Source: Photobacterium kishitanii (GTDB lineage: Bacteria > Pseudomonadota > Gammaproteobacteria > Enterobacterales > Vibrionaceae). Taken from it: 64,000 nt of DNA. Shown piece by piece: positions 8,838 to 19,147 of the stretch. Every line of letters begins with the position of its first letter. The stretch's first letter is position 1. A model generated the notes under the pieces. That model was not told where the DNA came from. It did not search any database and was given only the letters and a program-made list of their open reading frames with translations. The stretch covers positions 41,058 through 105,057 of the forward strand of contig NZ_PYON01000014.1 in NCBI RefSeq assembly GCF_003026355.1, given 5' to 3'. Made by a program: the position numbers and the translations under genes.

Positions 8838-10337
8838 ATGGTTAAACCAGAAAATAACGCAATTGTGATTTTTGGTGCGTCAGGCGATTTGACTCATCGA
8901 AAATTAATCCCTGCGTTCTATCACTTATACGCTAATGGTTTATTGCCAGAAGATTTCGCAATTTTAGGTGTTAGTCGTACGGCATATAGCGATCAGGAGT
9001 TTCGTGACAAGCTTCGTTCTGCATTAGAAGAAAATGAAAAAACAGATGCAGCGACATTGACGAAGTTTTGTCAGCACTTATATTATCAAGCCTTAAACAC
9101 TTCTGATACTGAACAATATGCAGTATTAAAGCAGCGTTTAGATATATTTAAAGATACCCACCATACTCGTGGTAATGCAGTATTTTATCTTGCAACACCA
9201 CCTAGCCTTTATGGTGTAATTCCAGAATGCCTTGCTGCTCATGGTCTTAATGATGAAGCTGACGGTTGGAAAAATCTGATTGTTGAAAAGCCATTTGGTT
9301 ATGATCTTGAGTCTGCAATTGCTTTAGATAAACAAATTCATGCTTGCTTCCAAGAACATCAAATCTATCGTATTGACCACTACCTAGGTAAAGAAACGGT
9401 ACAAAACTTATTAGTTTTCCGCTTTGCTAACGGCATGTTTGAGCCATTATGGAACCGTAACTTTATTGATTTCGTTGAAATCACTGCATCTGAATCATTG
9501 GGTGTTGAAGATCGCGGCGGCTATTACGATGGTGCTGGCGCTGTACGTGACATGTTCCAAAACCATTTACTACAAGTATTAGCAATGGTTGGTATGGAGT
9601 CACCAGCAGCAATTAATGCTGATTCTATTCGTGATGAAGTGGTTAAAGTGATGCAAAGCTTTAAACCTTTATCTGACGATGATTTACATAAAAACTTAGT
9701 CTTAGGTCAATATACTGAGTCTGATGTTCGTGGTAAACATCTTCCTGGGTATCGCCAAGAACACGGTGTTAATGACGAATCACGTACTGAAACGTACGTG
9801 GGCATGAAGATGTTTATCGAAAACTGGCGTTGGAACGGTGTACCGTTCTATGTACGTACCGGTAAGCGATTGCCTACTCGTGTTACTGAAGTCGTTATTC
9901 ATTTTAAGAAAACACCTCACCCAGTGTTTGCAGCTAAATCGGCTGAGAACAAGTTGATTATTCGTATTCAACCTGATGAAGGTATCTTGATGAGCTTTGG
10001 TTTGAAAAAGCCAGGTGCGGGGTTCGAGACTCAAGAAGTATCAATGGATTTCCATTACGATAAACTTGAATCTATGAATATGCTAACTGCTTATGAGCGT
10101 TTATTATTAGATTGCATGAAACAAGATGCAACGTTATTTGCGCGTACTGATGCAGTGAAAGCATGTTGGAAATTCGTACAGCCAATTCTTGATCATAAAG
10201 AGCAACCAGAGCACCTATTTGGTTATGCTGCTGGCACTTGGGGACCTAAAGAAGCGGATGAGCTATTAACTAATGATGGCCGTCAATGGCGCTTCCCATG
10301 TAAAAACTTAGCCAATACGGATTATTGTGAGTTATAA
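8838..10337 (+). CDS. zwf: Glucose-6-phosphate 1-dehydrogenase
   Basis: First enzyme of the oxidative pentose phosphate pathway: glucose-6-phosphate plus NADP+ gives 6-phosphoglucono-1,5-lactone plus NADPH. At 499 aa it has normal length. The Rossmann fingerprint [11 protein letters not shown] lies at residues 13-23. The catalytic signature RIDHYLGKE is at 178-186, with its active-site histidine. The C-terminal substrate-binding and tetramer domain is complete. A GGGA site precedes the ATG. It leads the zwf-pgl-gnd operon, with two bases to pgl, so the three enzymes are made together in pathway order. Confidence 0.97.
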   Translation: MVKPENNAIVIFGASGDLTHRKLIPAFYHLYANGLLPEDFAILGVSRTAYSDQEFRDKLRSALEENEKTDAATLTKFCQHLYYQALNTSDTEQYAVLKQRLDIFKDTHHTRGNAVFYLATPPSLYGVIPECLAAHGLNDEADGWKNLIVEKPFGYDLESAIALDKQIHACFQEHQIYRIDHYLGKETVQNLLVFRFANGMFEPLWNRNFIDFVEITASESLGVEDRGGYYDGAGAVRDMFQNHLLQVLAMVGMESPAAINADSIRDEVVKVMQSFKPLSDDDLHKNLVLGQYTESDVRGKHLPGYRQEHGVNDESRTETYVGMKMFIENWRWNGVPFYVRTGKRLPTRVTEVVIHFKKTPHPVFAAKSAENKLIIRIQPDEGILMSFGLKKPGAGFETQEVSMDFHYDKLESMNMLTAYERLLLDCMKQDATLFARTDAVKACWKFVQPILDHKEQPEHLFGYAAGTWGPKEADELLTNDGRQWRFPCKNLANTDYCEL

Positions 10338-10339
10338 GC

Positions 10340-11065
10340 ATGATTAATTATAAAGTGTTTGATACCCCTCAGGATGTGGTCGTTTCTCTAGCTGAAACCA
10401 TGCGAGCGATGAGCCTACAAGCTCAAGCTGTCCACATTTCATTGTCAGGAGGGAGTACGCCTAAATTATTGTTTAAAGCATTGGCGCAAGCCCCTTTTGC
10501 TAACAGTATTCAATGGAATAACCTTCACTTCTGGTGGGGTGATGAGCGATGTGTAGCACCGACTGATGCTGAAAGTAATTTCGGTGAAGCGAATGAGTTA
10601 CTATTCAAGCATGTTGCGATTCCCGCTGCGAATATTCATCGTATTCGTGGTGAAGTAGAACCTGTTGCTGAATGTGCCCGTTTTGCTGCAGAAATGGATG
10701 CAGTGATTCCACACAAGCATGGTTTGCCTGCGTTTGATTGGATTTTATTAGGTATGGGTGGCGATGGTCACACTGCTTCTTTATTTCCGAATCAAACCAA
10801 CTTTGATGATCCTGCATTAGCAGTGATAGCGACTCAACCACAAAGCGGTCAACAGCGCATTTCAAAAACAGCACGTTTACTTGAAAATGCTGATCGTATT
10901 ACCTATTTGGTATTGGGTGAAGGTAAGGCTGAAGTCTTACATGAAATAAATAGTACACCGGCGGAAGAGTTAGCTTATCCGGCGGCAAAAATTAAAGCCT
11001 CTCATGGCGAAACAGAATGGTATTTAGATGCAGCAGCAGCAAAACTGCTTGCACAAGGAGAATAA
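10340..11065 (+). CDS. pgl: 6-phosphogluconolactonase (DevB type)
   Basis: Hydrolyses 6-phosphogluconolactone to 6-phosphogluconate, the second step of the pathway. The protein has 241 aa. Family motifs are in order: LSGGSTPKLLFKAL near residue 36, WWGDERCV near 71, and GMGGDGHTASLFP near 138 (phosphate-binding loop and catalytic histidine). It belongs to the NagB-like fold family, not the YbhE beta-propeller type. Only two bases separate it from zwf and one from gnd, so translation is probably coupled. Nothing unusual. Confidence 0.95.
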   Translation: MINYKVFDTPQDVVVSLAETMRAMSLQAQAVHISLSGGSTPKLLFKALAQAPFANSIQWNNLHFWWGDERCVAPTDAESNFGEANELLFKHVAIPAANIHRIRGEVEPVAECARFAAEMDAVIPHKHGLPAFDWILLGMGGDGHTASLFPNQTNFDDPALAVIATQPQSGQQRISKTARLLENADRITYLVLGEGKAEVLHEINSTPAEELAYPAAKIKASHGETEWYLDAAAAKLLAQGE

Positions 11066-11066
11066 T

Positions 11067-12515
11067 ATGAAAGGCGATATCGGTGTAATTGGTTTAGCAG
11101 TTATGGGTCAAAACTTGATCCTTAATATGAATGACCATGGCTTTAAAGTTGTTGCGTTTAACCGTACTGTTTCTAAAGTAGAAGAGTTCTTAGAAGGACC
11201 AGCAAAGGGTACTAATATTATCGGTGCAACATCACTAGAAGATTTAGTATCTAAGTTAGAAGCACCACGTAAAATCATGTTAATGGTCCGTGCTGGTGAT
11301 GTTGTTGATGCATTTATCGATCAACTTGTACCACTATTAGATAAAGGTGACATCATCATTGATGGTGGTAACTCAAACTATCCTGATACTAACCGTCGTG
11401 TTGCTGAGCTTGAAGCTAAAGGTTTATTATACGTAGGTTCTGGCGTTTCTGGTGGTGAAGAAGGTGCGCGTTTTGGTCCATCTATCATGCCTGGTGGCTC
11501 TGAAGCAGCATGGCCTGCAATCAAACCTATCTTCCAAGCGATCTCAGCTAAAACAGCTGCTGGTGAGCCTTGTTGTGATTGGGTAGGTAAAGATGGTGCT
11601 GGTCACTTTGTTAAAATGGTTCACAATGGCATCGAATATGGTGACATGCAGTTAATCAGCGAAGCATACCACTTTATGAAATCAGGCTTAGCGCTGTCTC
11701 ATGATGAGATGCAAGCGATTTTCCAAGAGTGGAATAATACTGAACTAGATAGCTACTTAGTTGAAATTACAGCTGATATCCTTGGCTATAAAGATGAAGA
11801 TGGTCAACCATTAGTTGAGAAAATCCTTGATACTGCTGGCCAAAAAGGCACAGGTAAGTGGACAGGTATTAATGCTCTTGATTTAGGTATTCCACTAACA
11901 CTGATCACTGAAGCAGTATTCGCACGTTGCGTATCTTCAATGAAAGATCAACGCGTAGAAGCTGAAAGCTTATTTGGTAAAACAATCGCTAAGATTGATG
12001 GTGATAAGAAAGAGTGGGTTGATGCATTACGTCAAGCGCTACTTGCTTCTAAGATCATCTCTTATGCACAAGGCTTTATGTTAATTCGCGAAGCTTCAGA
12101 AGAATTTAACTGGGATCTTAACTACGGCAACGTGGCGCTAATGTGGCGTGGTGGTTGTATTATTCGTAGTGCATTCCTTGGTAATATCCGTGATGCATAT
12201 GAGGCGAACCCAGAAATTAAATTCCTTGGTTCAGATACATACTTCAAAGATATTCTGCTAAGCAGCATGCCAGCATGGCGTAAAGTTGCATCAAAAGCGA
12301 TGGAAATTGGTTTACCAATGCCAACAATGACGTCTGCATTAACCTTCCTAGATGGTTACACCACTGCAAACCTACCAGCGAACATGATCCAAGCGCAACG
12401 TGACTACTTCGGTGCTCACACTTATGAGCGTATTGATCAGCCTCGTGGACAGTTCTTCCATACTAATTGGACTGGTACTGGTGGTGACACAGCTTCTACC
12501 ACTTACGATGTTTAA
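11067..12515 (+). CDS. gnd: 6-phosphogluconate dehydrogenase, decarboxylating
   Basis: Oxidises 6-phosphogluconate to ribulose-5-phosphate and CO2 with NADP+, third step of the pathway. The product is 482 aa. The nucleotide fingerprint GLAVMGQNL starts at residue 9. The catalytic block FVKMVHNGIEYGDMQLI includes the catalytic lysine at about 183. The long helical C-terminal domain is complete. The frame is open from 11028 inside pgl, but the ATG at 11067 has a perfect AAGGAG at 11055-11060 and matches the family start. A terminator follows at 12538. Confidence 0.97.
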   Translation: MKGDIGVIGLAVMGQNLILNMNDHGFKVVAFNRTVSKVEEFLEGPAKGTNIIGATSLEDLVSKLEAPRKIMLMVRAGDVVDAFIDQLVPLLDKGDIIIDGGNSNYPDTNRRVAELEAKGLLYVGSGVSGGEEGARFGPSIMPGGSEAAWPAIKPIFQAISAKTAAGEPCCDWVGKDGAGHFVKMVHNGIEYGDMQLISEAYHFMKSGLALSHDEMQAIFQEWNNTELDSYLVEITADILGYKDEDGQPLVEKILDTAGQKGTGKWTGINALDLGIPLTLITEAVFARCVSSMKDQRVEAESLFGKTIAKIDGDKKEWVDALRQALLASKIISYAQGFMLIREASEEFNWDLNYGNVALMWRGGCIIRSAFLGNIRDAYEANPEIKFLGSDTYFKDILLSSMPAWRKVASKAMEIGLPMPTMTSALTFLDGYTTANLPANMIQAQRDYFGAHTYERIDQPRGQFFHTNWTGTGGDTASTTYDV

Positions 12516-12537
12516 TATGTAAGTTGTAAATATTACT

Positions 12538-12564
12538 AAGCCACCGTCTTTGGTGGCTTTTTTT
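12538..12564 (+). terminator. Terminator of the zwf-pgl-gnd operon
   Basis: Stem AAGCCACC / GGTGGCTT with loop GTCTTT and a long T-tract, 22 bases after the gnd stop. Confidence 0.93.
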
Positions 12565-12579
12565 ATGGTTCATTTAAAT

Positions 12580-12876
12580 TTAACTCGCCATGCGTTGGCA
12601 ATATAGTAACGCACGTAATTCCATATTTTCTGCTTCTAATGCCACAATCTGTTTGTGAGCTGCTGTGCGCATATCTTCATTTGCTGTACGTGTTTTTTCA
12701 AAAATATCACTAAGCGCACTAAATAATTCCTCACCTGCGAGCAGCATTTCTTGGCCACTGATTTCCACGTTGTAAGAACGTAATAAATCGCGAGCATAAG
12801 TCGTTAAATCACCTTTTGCTCGACCTATTTGTGTATCAATTAATGGGCAAGTGTAAGGGTAGGCGAAGCCTGACAT
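12580..12876 (-). CDS. Hypothetical protein with C-terminal coiled coil (98 aa)
   Basis: Not recognised. The ATG at 12876 has an AAAGG site eight bases upstream and is preferred over the TTG at 12897. The N-terminus (MSGFAYPYTCPLIDTQIGR) is followed by a helical stretch. The last 45 residues, rich in Glu, Ala and Leu (KQIVALEAENMELRALL), form a likely short coiled coil. There is no signal peptide or membrane segment. It converges with gnd, whose terminator lies 16 bases past this gene's stop. It is probably a small conserved cytosolic protein that forms oligomers. Confidence 0.65.
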   Translation of the reverse strand: MSGFAYPYTCPLIDTQIGRAKGDLTTYARDLLRSYNVEISGQEMLLAGEELFSALSDIFEKTRTANEDMRTAAHKQIVALEAENMELRALLYCQRMAS

Positions 12877-13108
12877 ATAATGTACCTTTAAAGTCAAATA
12901 TCCATAATCATATAATTGTTATAAACCTCCGTGCCTATAAGTTAATTTTCGCTTATACGCTTAATTTGATCAATATGTACACAATAAGTTTGACAAAAAA
13001 CAAACAAATGTCGTTATTTATAATCTTATGGCTGTAGCAAAAGATAGTATTGCGGGACATGGGTTGATCATTTATTGGGGGAGTGGGAACATTCTATTTT
13101 TTAATAAA

Positions 13109-13140
13109 ATAAAGCGTACGTATACATACTTACGCTTTAT
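13109..13140 (-). terminator. Terminator of the DJ-1/PfpI gene
   Basis: Perfect ten-pair inverted repeat ATAAAGCGTA / TACGCTTTAT with a 12-base loop, 15 bases past the stop codon of the gene starting at 13974. An AT-rich tract follows on the minus strand. Confidence 0.7.
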
Positions 13141-13155
13141 AAAATATGTTAGAGA

Positions 13156-13974
13156 TTAAATTTTCAATGATATGCGATTACGTTCAAAAAGATCTTTAGC
13201 TATATGATGTACTTTTTGTTGAATCTGATTTTTTAATTTAGGGGGAGCAGTATTATGATTACCAGTGTTAAATGGTGGCTGAGGGTCATATTCTAAGAGT
13301 AATTCAAGTGCTTGAGCTGTGCTCGCATTTGAAATTTCAGCAATTAATGCTAAAGAAAAATCAAGTCCAGCAGTTATTCCTCCACCACTAATACGGTTTC
13401 TATCCTTGACTACTCTTTGATTTATATAAGTAACATTAGGGTAGTATTTTAATATGTCAGAATAAGCCCAATGGATTGTCGTACTAAAGTTATCCAATAG
13501 CCCTGCCTCTGCAAGTATAAGTGCACCTGTACAGACTGATGTAATATATTTTGCTTGATTACCGACTTCTTTAATATAGTTAATAACTTCAATATCGTTT
13601 AGTTGCTCTAATGGATTTGCGCTGCCAGGCACGATAAGAACGTCGATATTGGGGCAATTAGAAAAACTATAATTAGGTACTAAATTTACATTAGCATCCG
13701 ATGGTAGCAGTTGCTGTGTCTTTGCAAATGTAAACACATTGAATTGTTTACTTATTGCTAATGCTTGTAATGGTGCATATGCATCTAACATCGTCATATG
13801 AGGATAAATAAAAATACCAATATTGAGTTTCTTAGGATCTATTTCTGGGAATATGGCATTAGTTATTGTTTTTTCAGCATTTATAGCTGTTGATGTTAAT
13901 CCTAAAATACCTGTTGCAGACGATGCTAGTGGTATTTTTTCTAATAGTGTGCGGCGTTGGTGATAATAACTCAT
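13156..13974 (-). CDS. DJ-1/PfpI family protein, isonitrile-hydratase-like, probable Tat export
   Basis: 272 aa. The N-terminus carries a twin-arginine-like signal (HQRRTLLEKIPLASS, residues 5-19, then a hydrophobic stretch to about 33), suggesting export to the periplasm. The DJ-1/PfpI domain follows (about 48-235). The nucleophile elbow is SVCTGALILAEAGLL, with the conserved cysteine at about 145, a pattern seen in isonitrile hydratase and the AraC-associated GATase-like proteins. No DNA-binding domain follows, so it is not a regulator. The substrate is unknown. It is divergent from a TetR-family gene with a palindromic operator between them, so TetR probably controls it. Confidence 0.75.
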   Translation of the reverse strand: MSYYHQRRTLLEKIPLASSATGILGLTSTAINAEKTITNAIFPEIDPKKLNIGIFIYPHMTMLDAYAPLQALAISKQFNVFTFAKTQQLLPSDANVNLVPNYSFSNCPNIDVLIVPGSANPLEQLNDIEVINYIKEVGNQAKYITSVCTGALILAEAGLLDNFSTTIHWAYSDILKYYPNVTYINQRVVKDRNRISGGGITAGLDFSLALIAEISNASTAQALELLLEYDPQPPFNTGNHNTAPPKLKNQIQQKVHHIAKDLFERNRISLKI

Positions 13975-14051
13975 ACTTAACCTTTATCATTTATATATTG
14001 ATGGTTAAGTGTACTTATTTGTTATTAATAACCAGAGAAACGTTTAGCCAG

Positions 14052-14073
14052 TTTTGTTTCAAATGAGACAAAA
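14052..14073. promoter_or_regulatory. Palindromic operator between the DJ-1 and TetR genes
   Basis: A 22-base dyad, TTTTGTTTCA followed by AATGAGACAAAA. Nine of eleven positions pair across the centre. Size, symmetry and position in a divergent promoter are what TetR-family repressors use. A further TTGTCCCA half-site lies about 10 bases to the right. Confidence 0.6.
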
Positions 14074-14168
14074 ACCTTAAATTGTCCCATTATTAGATTT
14101 AGTTATTGTATTCGTTGTTACTTTATTTATAGCATTGGAAATTGGTTTACAGATGGATTAATAAATTA

Positions 14169-14735
14169 ATGGCGAAAAATCGTAGTCGAAGACGCATATT
14201 ATCAGCATTTAGAGAGTTATTAGTTAGTTATAATTACGGTGAGATTTTAGTAACGGCGATTATTGATAAAGCAGAAGTAAGCAAATCAACATTTTATAGG
14301 TACTATAGTTGTAAGCTAGATGTGTTTGTTGAAATGCATAGTGATATTTTTGATCGCCTTTTAGTGGGTTTAGTCACCGAAGATGATTGGTTAAGTCAAA
14401 ATCCTCATCATTCAATAATATCTATGTCTATGTTAGCGATTCAGAGAACAGGAGGGCGACGCTCATTAGCTGCGCAATTCGGTGATGAGTGGTCAAATGC
14501 TGTAAGACTATTAAAAATAAGCTTAGCGGGTAAAATTAAAGGTAAAATTAATACTGCCTTTAGCGAAGACCATTGGCATATTTCATTAGATGTTTTATCT
14601 CATTCGTTATCTGTTCTGTATATAGAATATTTAATTCAATTGATAAATACCCCGAGCCTTGATGTGGCAAAGAAAAATGCTTATGCCTTACAAGCGTTTA
14701 GTTGTGCGTTAATTAAAACTGCGCTGCAGCGTTAA
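14169..14735 (+). CDS. TetR family transcriptional regulator
   Basis: 188-aa one-component regulator. The N-terminal helix-turn-helix (about residues 5-52, RRRILSAFRELL then VTAIIDKAEVSKSTFYRYYSCKLDVF) is the classic TetR domain. The C-terminal ligand and dimer domain has no recognisable specificity. The frame is open from a TTG at 14142; I choose the ATG at 14169, which places the HTH where the family has it, though its ribosome binding site is weak. It is divergent from the exported DJ-1-like gene and probably represses both genes through the dyad at 14052-14073. Confidence 0.85.
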   Translation: MAKNRSRRRILSAFRELLVSYNYGEILVTAIIDKAEVSKSTFYRYYSCKLDVFVEMHSDIFDRLLVGLVTEDDWLSQNPHHSIISMSMLAIQRTGGRRSLAAQFGDEWSNAVRLLKISLAGKIKGKINTAFSEDHWHISLDVLSHSLSVLYIEYLIQLINTPSLDVAKKNAYALQAFSCALIKTALQR

Positions 14736-14797
14736 TTATTAGTAAAATAAGCCCCAACAGAATGTTAGGGCTTGATATAACTAAACAGGATTAATAT

Positions 14798-17266
14798 TTA
14801 GTATTCTTCAATCGGTCCACCAAATGCTGTCACTGGTGGTAACTCGCCTTTGAATTTCTCAATGCTAACCAAGCAAGTTTGGGCGCTGGTTGCTTGTGCT
14901 AATTCAGAGGTTGGAATATCCATCGTTAATGTGTTTGGATCGCCATAAGTATCAATCGAACCAACCTTTTCATTTAATGGACCATACCAAGCGCCTTCTT
15001 CGATTCGTACCACGCCTTGTGGGTAACTATCTGTCAGTACGGCACCCGCAAGCAATTGGCCACGATCGTTAAACACGCGTACAACATCACCGTCTTTGAT
15101 GCCTTTTGTAGCAGCATCTTTAGGGTTTATGTATACCGGCTCACGGCCTTGAACAGTATAAGTTGCGCGGAATTCATCTGATTCACACATTTGTGAGTGC
15201 AAACGTTTGTCAGGGTGACAAGATTGCATCCAGAATGGGTGTTTATCAGAACCTGGGCCACCATGAGAACGTTCTGTCTTTTCAAACCACATTGGGTGGC
15301 CTTGACAGTGTTCATATCCATAACGCGCAATTTTACGGCTTGATATTTCAATGAAACCAGAAGGGGTGCCAAGTGCATTGATTTCAGGATCTTGACGGAA
15401 ATCAGCATGACGAACCCAAGGTTTACCTGTACCAAAATCTAAAAAGCCTTGTTGCCAGAATACGTCAAACTCAGGCATATCGAATTTGCCAGCATTCGCT
15501 TTACGACAATCGTTATATAGTGATTGTACCCACTGCATTTCATCCATATCGCGGGTGTATTCTTTATTTTTACCAAAACGACGTGATAATTCAGTGAAAA
15601 TATCAAAGTCAGTTTTTGATTGGTATAACGGATCAACTAATTTTTGCATCGCGATTAAACCACGACCACTGTATGAACCCATTACATCAATATCATTTCG
15701 TTCAAATTGAGTACATGCTGGTAGTACGATATCAGAGAAACGACAGGTAGCAGTCCATGCAAAATCAATGGTGATCACTGTTTGCAATTTTTGGAATGCT
15801 TGTTTCATACGGTTACGATCTTGGTGATGATGCCAAGGGTTGTTACCACTGATTACCATCATTTTGTAGTCAGGTAAAATGACTTTAGAACCGTTGTACT
15901 TAATTTCTTTACCTGGTTCTAAAATACAGTCAACAAAGCGTGCTACAGGGATAGTACGGCTATAACCGTTAAAATCATTGTTATCCCACTTCGGTTTTTG
16001 ACCTTCATCAACGTTACGTGGGAAACCACCTGGTGCAGCAAACCCTGTTGAAGGAACGCCGATACCAGAATAGTGGTGACCGTAAGAGATACCACCACCA
16101 GGTAAGCCAATTTGGCCAACCATGGCTGCAATAACTGCTCCCATCCAGTAAGGTTGTTCACCATGTTCTTGACGTTGAATACACCAACCAAACAGAATTT
16201 GAGTACGCTCTTTAACCAGCATACGGGCAAATTCACGGATTTGATCTGCAGGCACGCCACAAATTTCAGCTGCCCATTCTGGGGTTTTCTCTACTTTATC
16301 TTTGGTTTCGCCTTTTACGTAACCAATAAATTCATCAAAGCCCAAGCAATACATCTTGATGAATTCTTTATCATAAAGATTCTCAGTGTAAAGCGTGTGT
16401 GCCACACCCAACATAAACGGCACGTCGGTTTGTGGATGAATGTAAAGATGAGTGTTTTCTAAGTAACGTTGAGTCTTGTTTTTAACGGGATCAACCGAAA
16501 TAACATTAATTTCACCTTTAGCTACTTTTTCTTTTAGTTGTGCAAGGTAAGGGTAGGATTCGTGGGTTTCACAGTTCCAACCAACTTGTAAGTTTTTAAC
16601 GGGATCGTTAGCCCATAAAATAATGTTCTTACTGTTGTCTAAAATTTCAGACCATGATGTACCTTGAGCATACACTTCTGTCGAACCAAGCACATAAGGC
16701 ATGATGGTTTGACCTGCACCTGTGGAATAGTCGCCAACTTTGGTGATGTAGTTACCATGCATACCTACAGCACGTTGCATGTGGCTAGTACAGCTATGGA
16801 ATTGACCCGTTTGACGCCAGCCAGTTTGACCTGCGTGTAATGCCCATGGACCGTAGTCTTTTTGAATACGCTCAAGTTCACGGTAGAACAGATCTAATGC
16901 TTCATCCCATGTCACACGCACAAAGCGATTATTACCACGAGTTTCGCCACTAAACTTATGCTTTTTGAGCCAGTCTAGGCGTACCATTGGGTAACGAACG
17001 CGTGATGGGTTATAGATAATACCTTTAATGCCTTTTAGCATTTCAGTTGGGTTTTTATCTATTTCAATGGCTTCAATTTGTTGCACTTTTCCGGCATAGA
17101 TCTGAGCGCGGAAAGCACCCCAGTGAGAACCAGAATAACGCCAAGTACCTTGACCAATCTCATCGCTAGCAAATACTTTTGCAGAGGCGAGTAGACTTGG
17201 ACCAATCACAGTAGCCGCACTTGTTGTTGCAATGCCTTTTAGAAAACAGCGTCTTGATACAGACAT
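14798..17266 (-). CDS. torA: Trimethylamine-N-oxide reductase, molybdenum catalytic subunit
   Basis: Periplasmic terminal reductase of anaerobic respiration, reducing TMAO to trimethylamine at a bis-MGD molybdenum centre. It has 822 aa. The N-terminal twin-arginine signal is SRRCFLK (residues 4-10), with cleavage near AFA-like VFASDE. Family markers include [11 protein letters not shown], the serine that ligates molybdenum in GDYSTGAGQ (about Ser181), and [14 protein letters not shown]. Length and motifs are intact and match TorA more than DMSO or biotin sulfoxide reductases. It is the last gene of torE-torC-torA. No torD chaperone gene is present in the window. Confidence 0.95.
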   Translation of the reverse strand: MSVSRRCFLKGIATTSAATVIGPSLLASAKVFASDEIGQGTWRYSGSHWGAFRAQIYAGKVQQIEAIEIDKNPTEMLKGIKGIIYNPSRVRYPMVRLDWLKKHKFSGETRGNNRFVRVTWDEALDLFYRELERIQKDYGPWALHAGQTGWRQTGQFHSCTSHMQRAVGMHGNYITKVGDYSTGAGQTIMPYVLGSTEVYAQGTSWSEILDNSKNIILWANDPVKNLQVGWNCETHESYPYLAQLKEKVAKGEINVISVDPVKNKTQRYLENTHLYIHPQTDVPFMLGVAHTLYTENLYDKEFIKMYCLGFDEFIGYVKGETKDKVEKTPEWAAEICGVPADQIREFARMLVKERTQILFGWCIQRQEHGEQPYWMGAVIAAMVGQIGLPGGGISYGHHYSGIGVPSTGFAAPGGFPRNVDEGQKPKWDNNDFNGYSRTIPVARFVDCILEPGKEIKYNGSKVILPDYKMMVISGNNPWHHHQDRNRMKQAFQKLQTVITIDFAWTATCRFSDIVLPACTQFERNDIDVMGSYSGRGLIAMQKLVDPLYQSKTDFDIFTELSRRFGKNKEYTRDMDEMQWVQSLYNDCRKANAGKFDMPEFDVFWQQGFLDFGTGKPWVRHADFRQDPEINALGTPSGFIEISSRKIARYGYEHCQGHPMWFEKTERSHGGPGSDKHPFWMQSCHPDKRLHSQMCESDEFRATYTVQGREPVYINPKDAATKGIKDGDVVRVFNDRGQLLAGAVLTDSYPQGVVRIEEGAWYGPLNEKVGSIDTYGDPNTLTMDIPTSELAQATSAQTCLVSIEKFKGELPPVTAFGGPIEEY

Positions 17267-17286
17267 AGTATTTACTCCATCAATGC

Positions 17287-18465
17287 TTAGTGTTGGCCAT
17301 TAGAAAAGTCAGAAGAGTGCTTTTGTAAGTACTTCAACACAATGGCTTCGCTATCACGGTCAAAGTTTACAAATGCCAACATACCGTTAAACATTCCAGG
17401 CCATGTATTGGCATCAAAGTGGCCTTCTGCTGGTTGGGTATGACACACTGAACAGTTGGTGGTGTAAGCTGTTTTTGCTTGTGCCCAAACCGGACTAATG
17501 TCGTTAATTAATGAATCTTTAGGCATCCATACTTTTGCGGTTACACGTTGCCAAGGAAGACCCGTTAAGTCATCGACTTTCTCTTCGTATTTATCAACCA
17601 CTTTGTCATTTTGTGCAGATTCTTTCAGTAGAGAAGCAACCGGAATATTCATACCAAAATCTTCCTGAATCACGCGGCCGTAACCTTTGTCTTTACGCCA
17701 ACCTGCAATTTCAACTTCTACTGCATCATCAGTTTCATCAATTACTTTCACGCCAGAAGCTGGATTTAAAATACCTGCCTCAACTTTCATCGCTTTATCT
17801 TCATAAACAGGAAGGAAGCGGACGCTATAGATTTCTTCGCCTTTGCTGTAGTCGGTACCATGCGATAGTTGGACAAGTTCGGAAATCATGCCGCCACTGG
17901 TGTCCATATTTTTTGGTAAGTGGTGGGCAATACCTTTATGACAATCGACACAGCTTTGATCACGTTCTGCGGCATTTTTCATTTGTACACGAGCAACAGG
18001 AGACATTTTTTCGAAATCCATGCCTTTGTAGTCGTGACAATCACGACATTCCTGTGAGCCATTAGCTTTAAAGCGTTCCCATTCATGCTGAGCAAGCACA
18101 ATACGGCGATCTTCAAATTTTTCAGGGGTATCAATAAAACCAGCGAAGTGAGCAAACACTTCCTTACTTGCTTGTATTTTACGTGAGATCTTATCTGTCC
18201 AATCATGGGGTACATGACAATCTGGACACGTTGCTCGAACACCTGAACGGTTTTTATCATGAATGGTATTTACGTATTCAGGCACGACATTGTCGGCGTG
18301 GCAGCTTACGCAAAATTCTTCGGTATTGGTTTTTTCAAGTGCGGTGTTAAACCCACCCCAGAAAATAATACCCGCAACAAAGCCGCCAAGGGCTAGGACA
18401 CCAAGGCTAATATGAACGCTTGGGCGTGATAGGGTTAGCCAAGCTTTTTTTAAAAATGCTTTCAT
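17287..18465 (-). CDS. torC: Pentaheme c-type cytochrome of the TMAO reductase system
   Basis: Membrane-anchored NapC/NirT-family quinol dehydrogenase that passes electrons from menaquinol to TorA. It has 392 aa. One N-terminal membrane anchor (about 17-37) is followed by five CxxCH heme sites in order: CVSCH, CPDCH, CRDCH, CVDCH and, in the C-terminal extra domain, CSVCH. The four-heme NapC-like part plus a separate monoheme domain is the standard TorC layout. It is encoded 20 bases upstream of torA and 43 bases downstream of torE. Confidence 0.95.
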   Translation of the reverse strand: MKAFLKKAWLTLSRPSVHISLGVLALGGFVAGIIFWGGFNTALEKTNTEEFCVSCHADNVVPEYVNTIHDKNRSGVRATCPDCHVPHDWTDKISRKIQASKEVFAHFAGFIDTPEKFEDRRIVLAQHEWERFKANGSQECRDCHDYKGMDFEKMSPVARVQMKNAAERDQSCVDCHKGIAHHLPKNMDTSGGMISELVQLSHGTDYSKGEEIYSVRFLPVYEDKAMKVEAGILNPASGVKVIDETDDAVEVEIAGWRKDKGYGRVIQEDFGMNIPVASLLKESAQNDKVVDKYEEKVDDLTGLPWQRVTAKVWMPKDSLINDISPVWAQAKTAYTTNCSVCHTQPAEGHFDANTWPGMFNGMLAFVNFDRDSEAIVLKYLQKHSSDFSNGQH

Positions 18466-18508
18466 TATTGTTTCTCTTTAAATGATGCTTGCAGCGTGAA
18501 GTAGGGAA

Positions 18509-18685
18509 TTAACCACCGTGACCGGGAGGGCCAAAGACAAACAATTGCAACATCCATACGGTGAAACCATAACCACCAACGAAAATGACGCTTAAAATAG
18601 GGAAAAGAAAAATGGTAATAAAAAGGAACATTTTCCATTCGCGGCTGCGTGTTTTCTTGGCAGTAGGATCAGTAATACTGCTCAT
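18509..18685 (-). CDS. torE: TorE small membrane protein of the TMAO reductase system (58 aa)
   Basis: The 58-codon frame begins at an ATG with a perfect AGGAGG eight bases upstream (18691-18696 on the plus strand). The product starts MSSITDPTAKK, has one hydrophobic segment (about 19-50), and ends VFGPPGHGG. This fits TorE, the small membrane protein placed just before torC in Vibrio and Shewanella tor operons. Its exact role is not established; it may assist TorC or quinol transfer. It is the first gene of torE-torC-torA. Confidence 0.88.
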   Translation of the reverse strand: MSSITDPTAKKTRSREWKMFLFITIFLFPILSVIFVGGYGFTVWMLQLFVFGPPGHGG

Positions 18686-19088
18686 AAAACCTCCTGAGAT
18701 TGTTAAATGTAAAAAATGAGTTCTTATAAATATTTATATCAATTCTAATTGCGATGTGATCATAAATTATACCCCTGTGCTTATTCAATTAATAAATGCA
18801 CTATTTCACTATTAAAATTGTGACTTTTTGATATTACGCCTAATTGTTAACAGTAAATATTGATATGTATAATTAAATAAATATTTAAAACAAGATGTGT
18901 CAATATTCAATGGGTGTAAAATGAGTTTTATGTTGGTTTTTTGTTTGTGTTTTTGAGGCTGTTGTTGGTTTGTGTGGCTTTATTTGTTTTATATGTTTAT
19001 TTTTATGAGGGGGATAAGCTTGCTTGATATTATTCCTTTGAAGAATAATGTGAAGAAGGGGACTTGTTATGTAATATTTAAGTTTTAA

Positions 19089-19098
19089 ATATGAACAG
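19089..19098 (-). promoter_or_regulatory. Possible TorR box
   Basis: Exact match to the E. coli tor box CTGTTCATAT, oriented toward torE but about 400 bases upstream. The distance is larger than in E. coli, so binding is uncertain. Confidence 0.3.
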
Positions 19099-19115
19099 CT
19101 GTACACATTTAAGCT

Positions 19116-19139
19116 AGAGAGCTAATTAAATAGCTCTCT
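19116..19139 (-). terminator. Hairpin after purC
   Basis: Perfect nine-pair stem AGAGAGCTA / TAGCTCTCT with a six-base loop, nine bases beyond the purC stop. No T-tract follows, so termination strength is uncertain. Confidence 0.6.
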
Positions 19140-19147
19140 GGATTTCA

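Larger units (their letters stand above)
18686..19147. other. Upstream region of the tor operon
   Basis: No credible gene. It carries the tor promoter; a TTGACA-like hexamer on the minus strand at 18898-18903 with an AT-rich -10 region is one candidate. An exact copy of the E. coli tor-box decamer CTGTTCATAT lies on the minus strand at 19089-19098, with a 7/10 match at 19048-19057. The 68-codon open frame in this stretch has simple, Lys/His/Pro/Thr-rich composition and is rejected. Confidence 0.5.

Noticed and set aside
18900..19106. 68-codon minus-strand frame upstream of torE
   Set aside because: Composition is simple (Lys, His, Pro, Thr, Asn, Gln runs), no ribosome binding site, and it lies across the tor regulatory region. 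It looks like a chance frame in AT-rich DNA.
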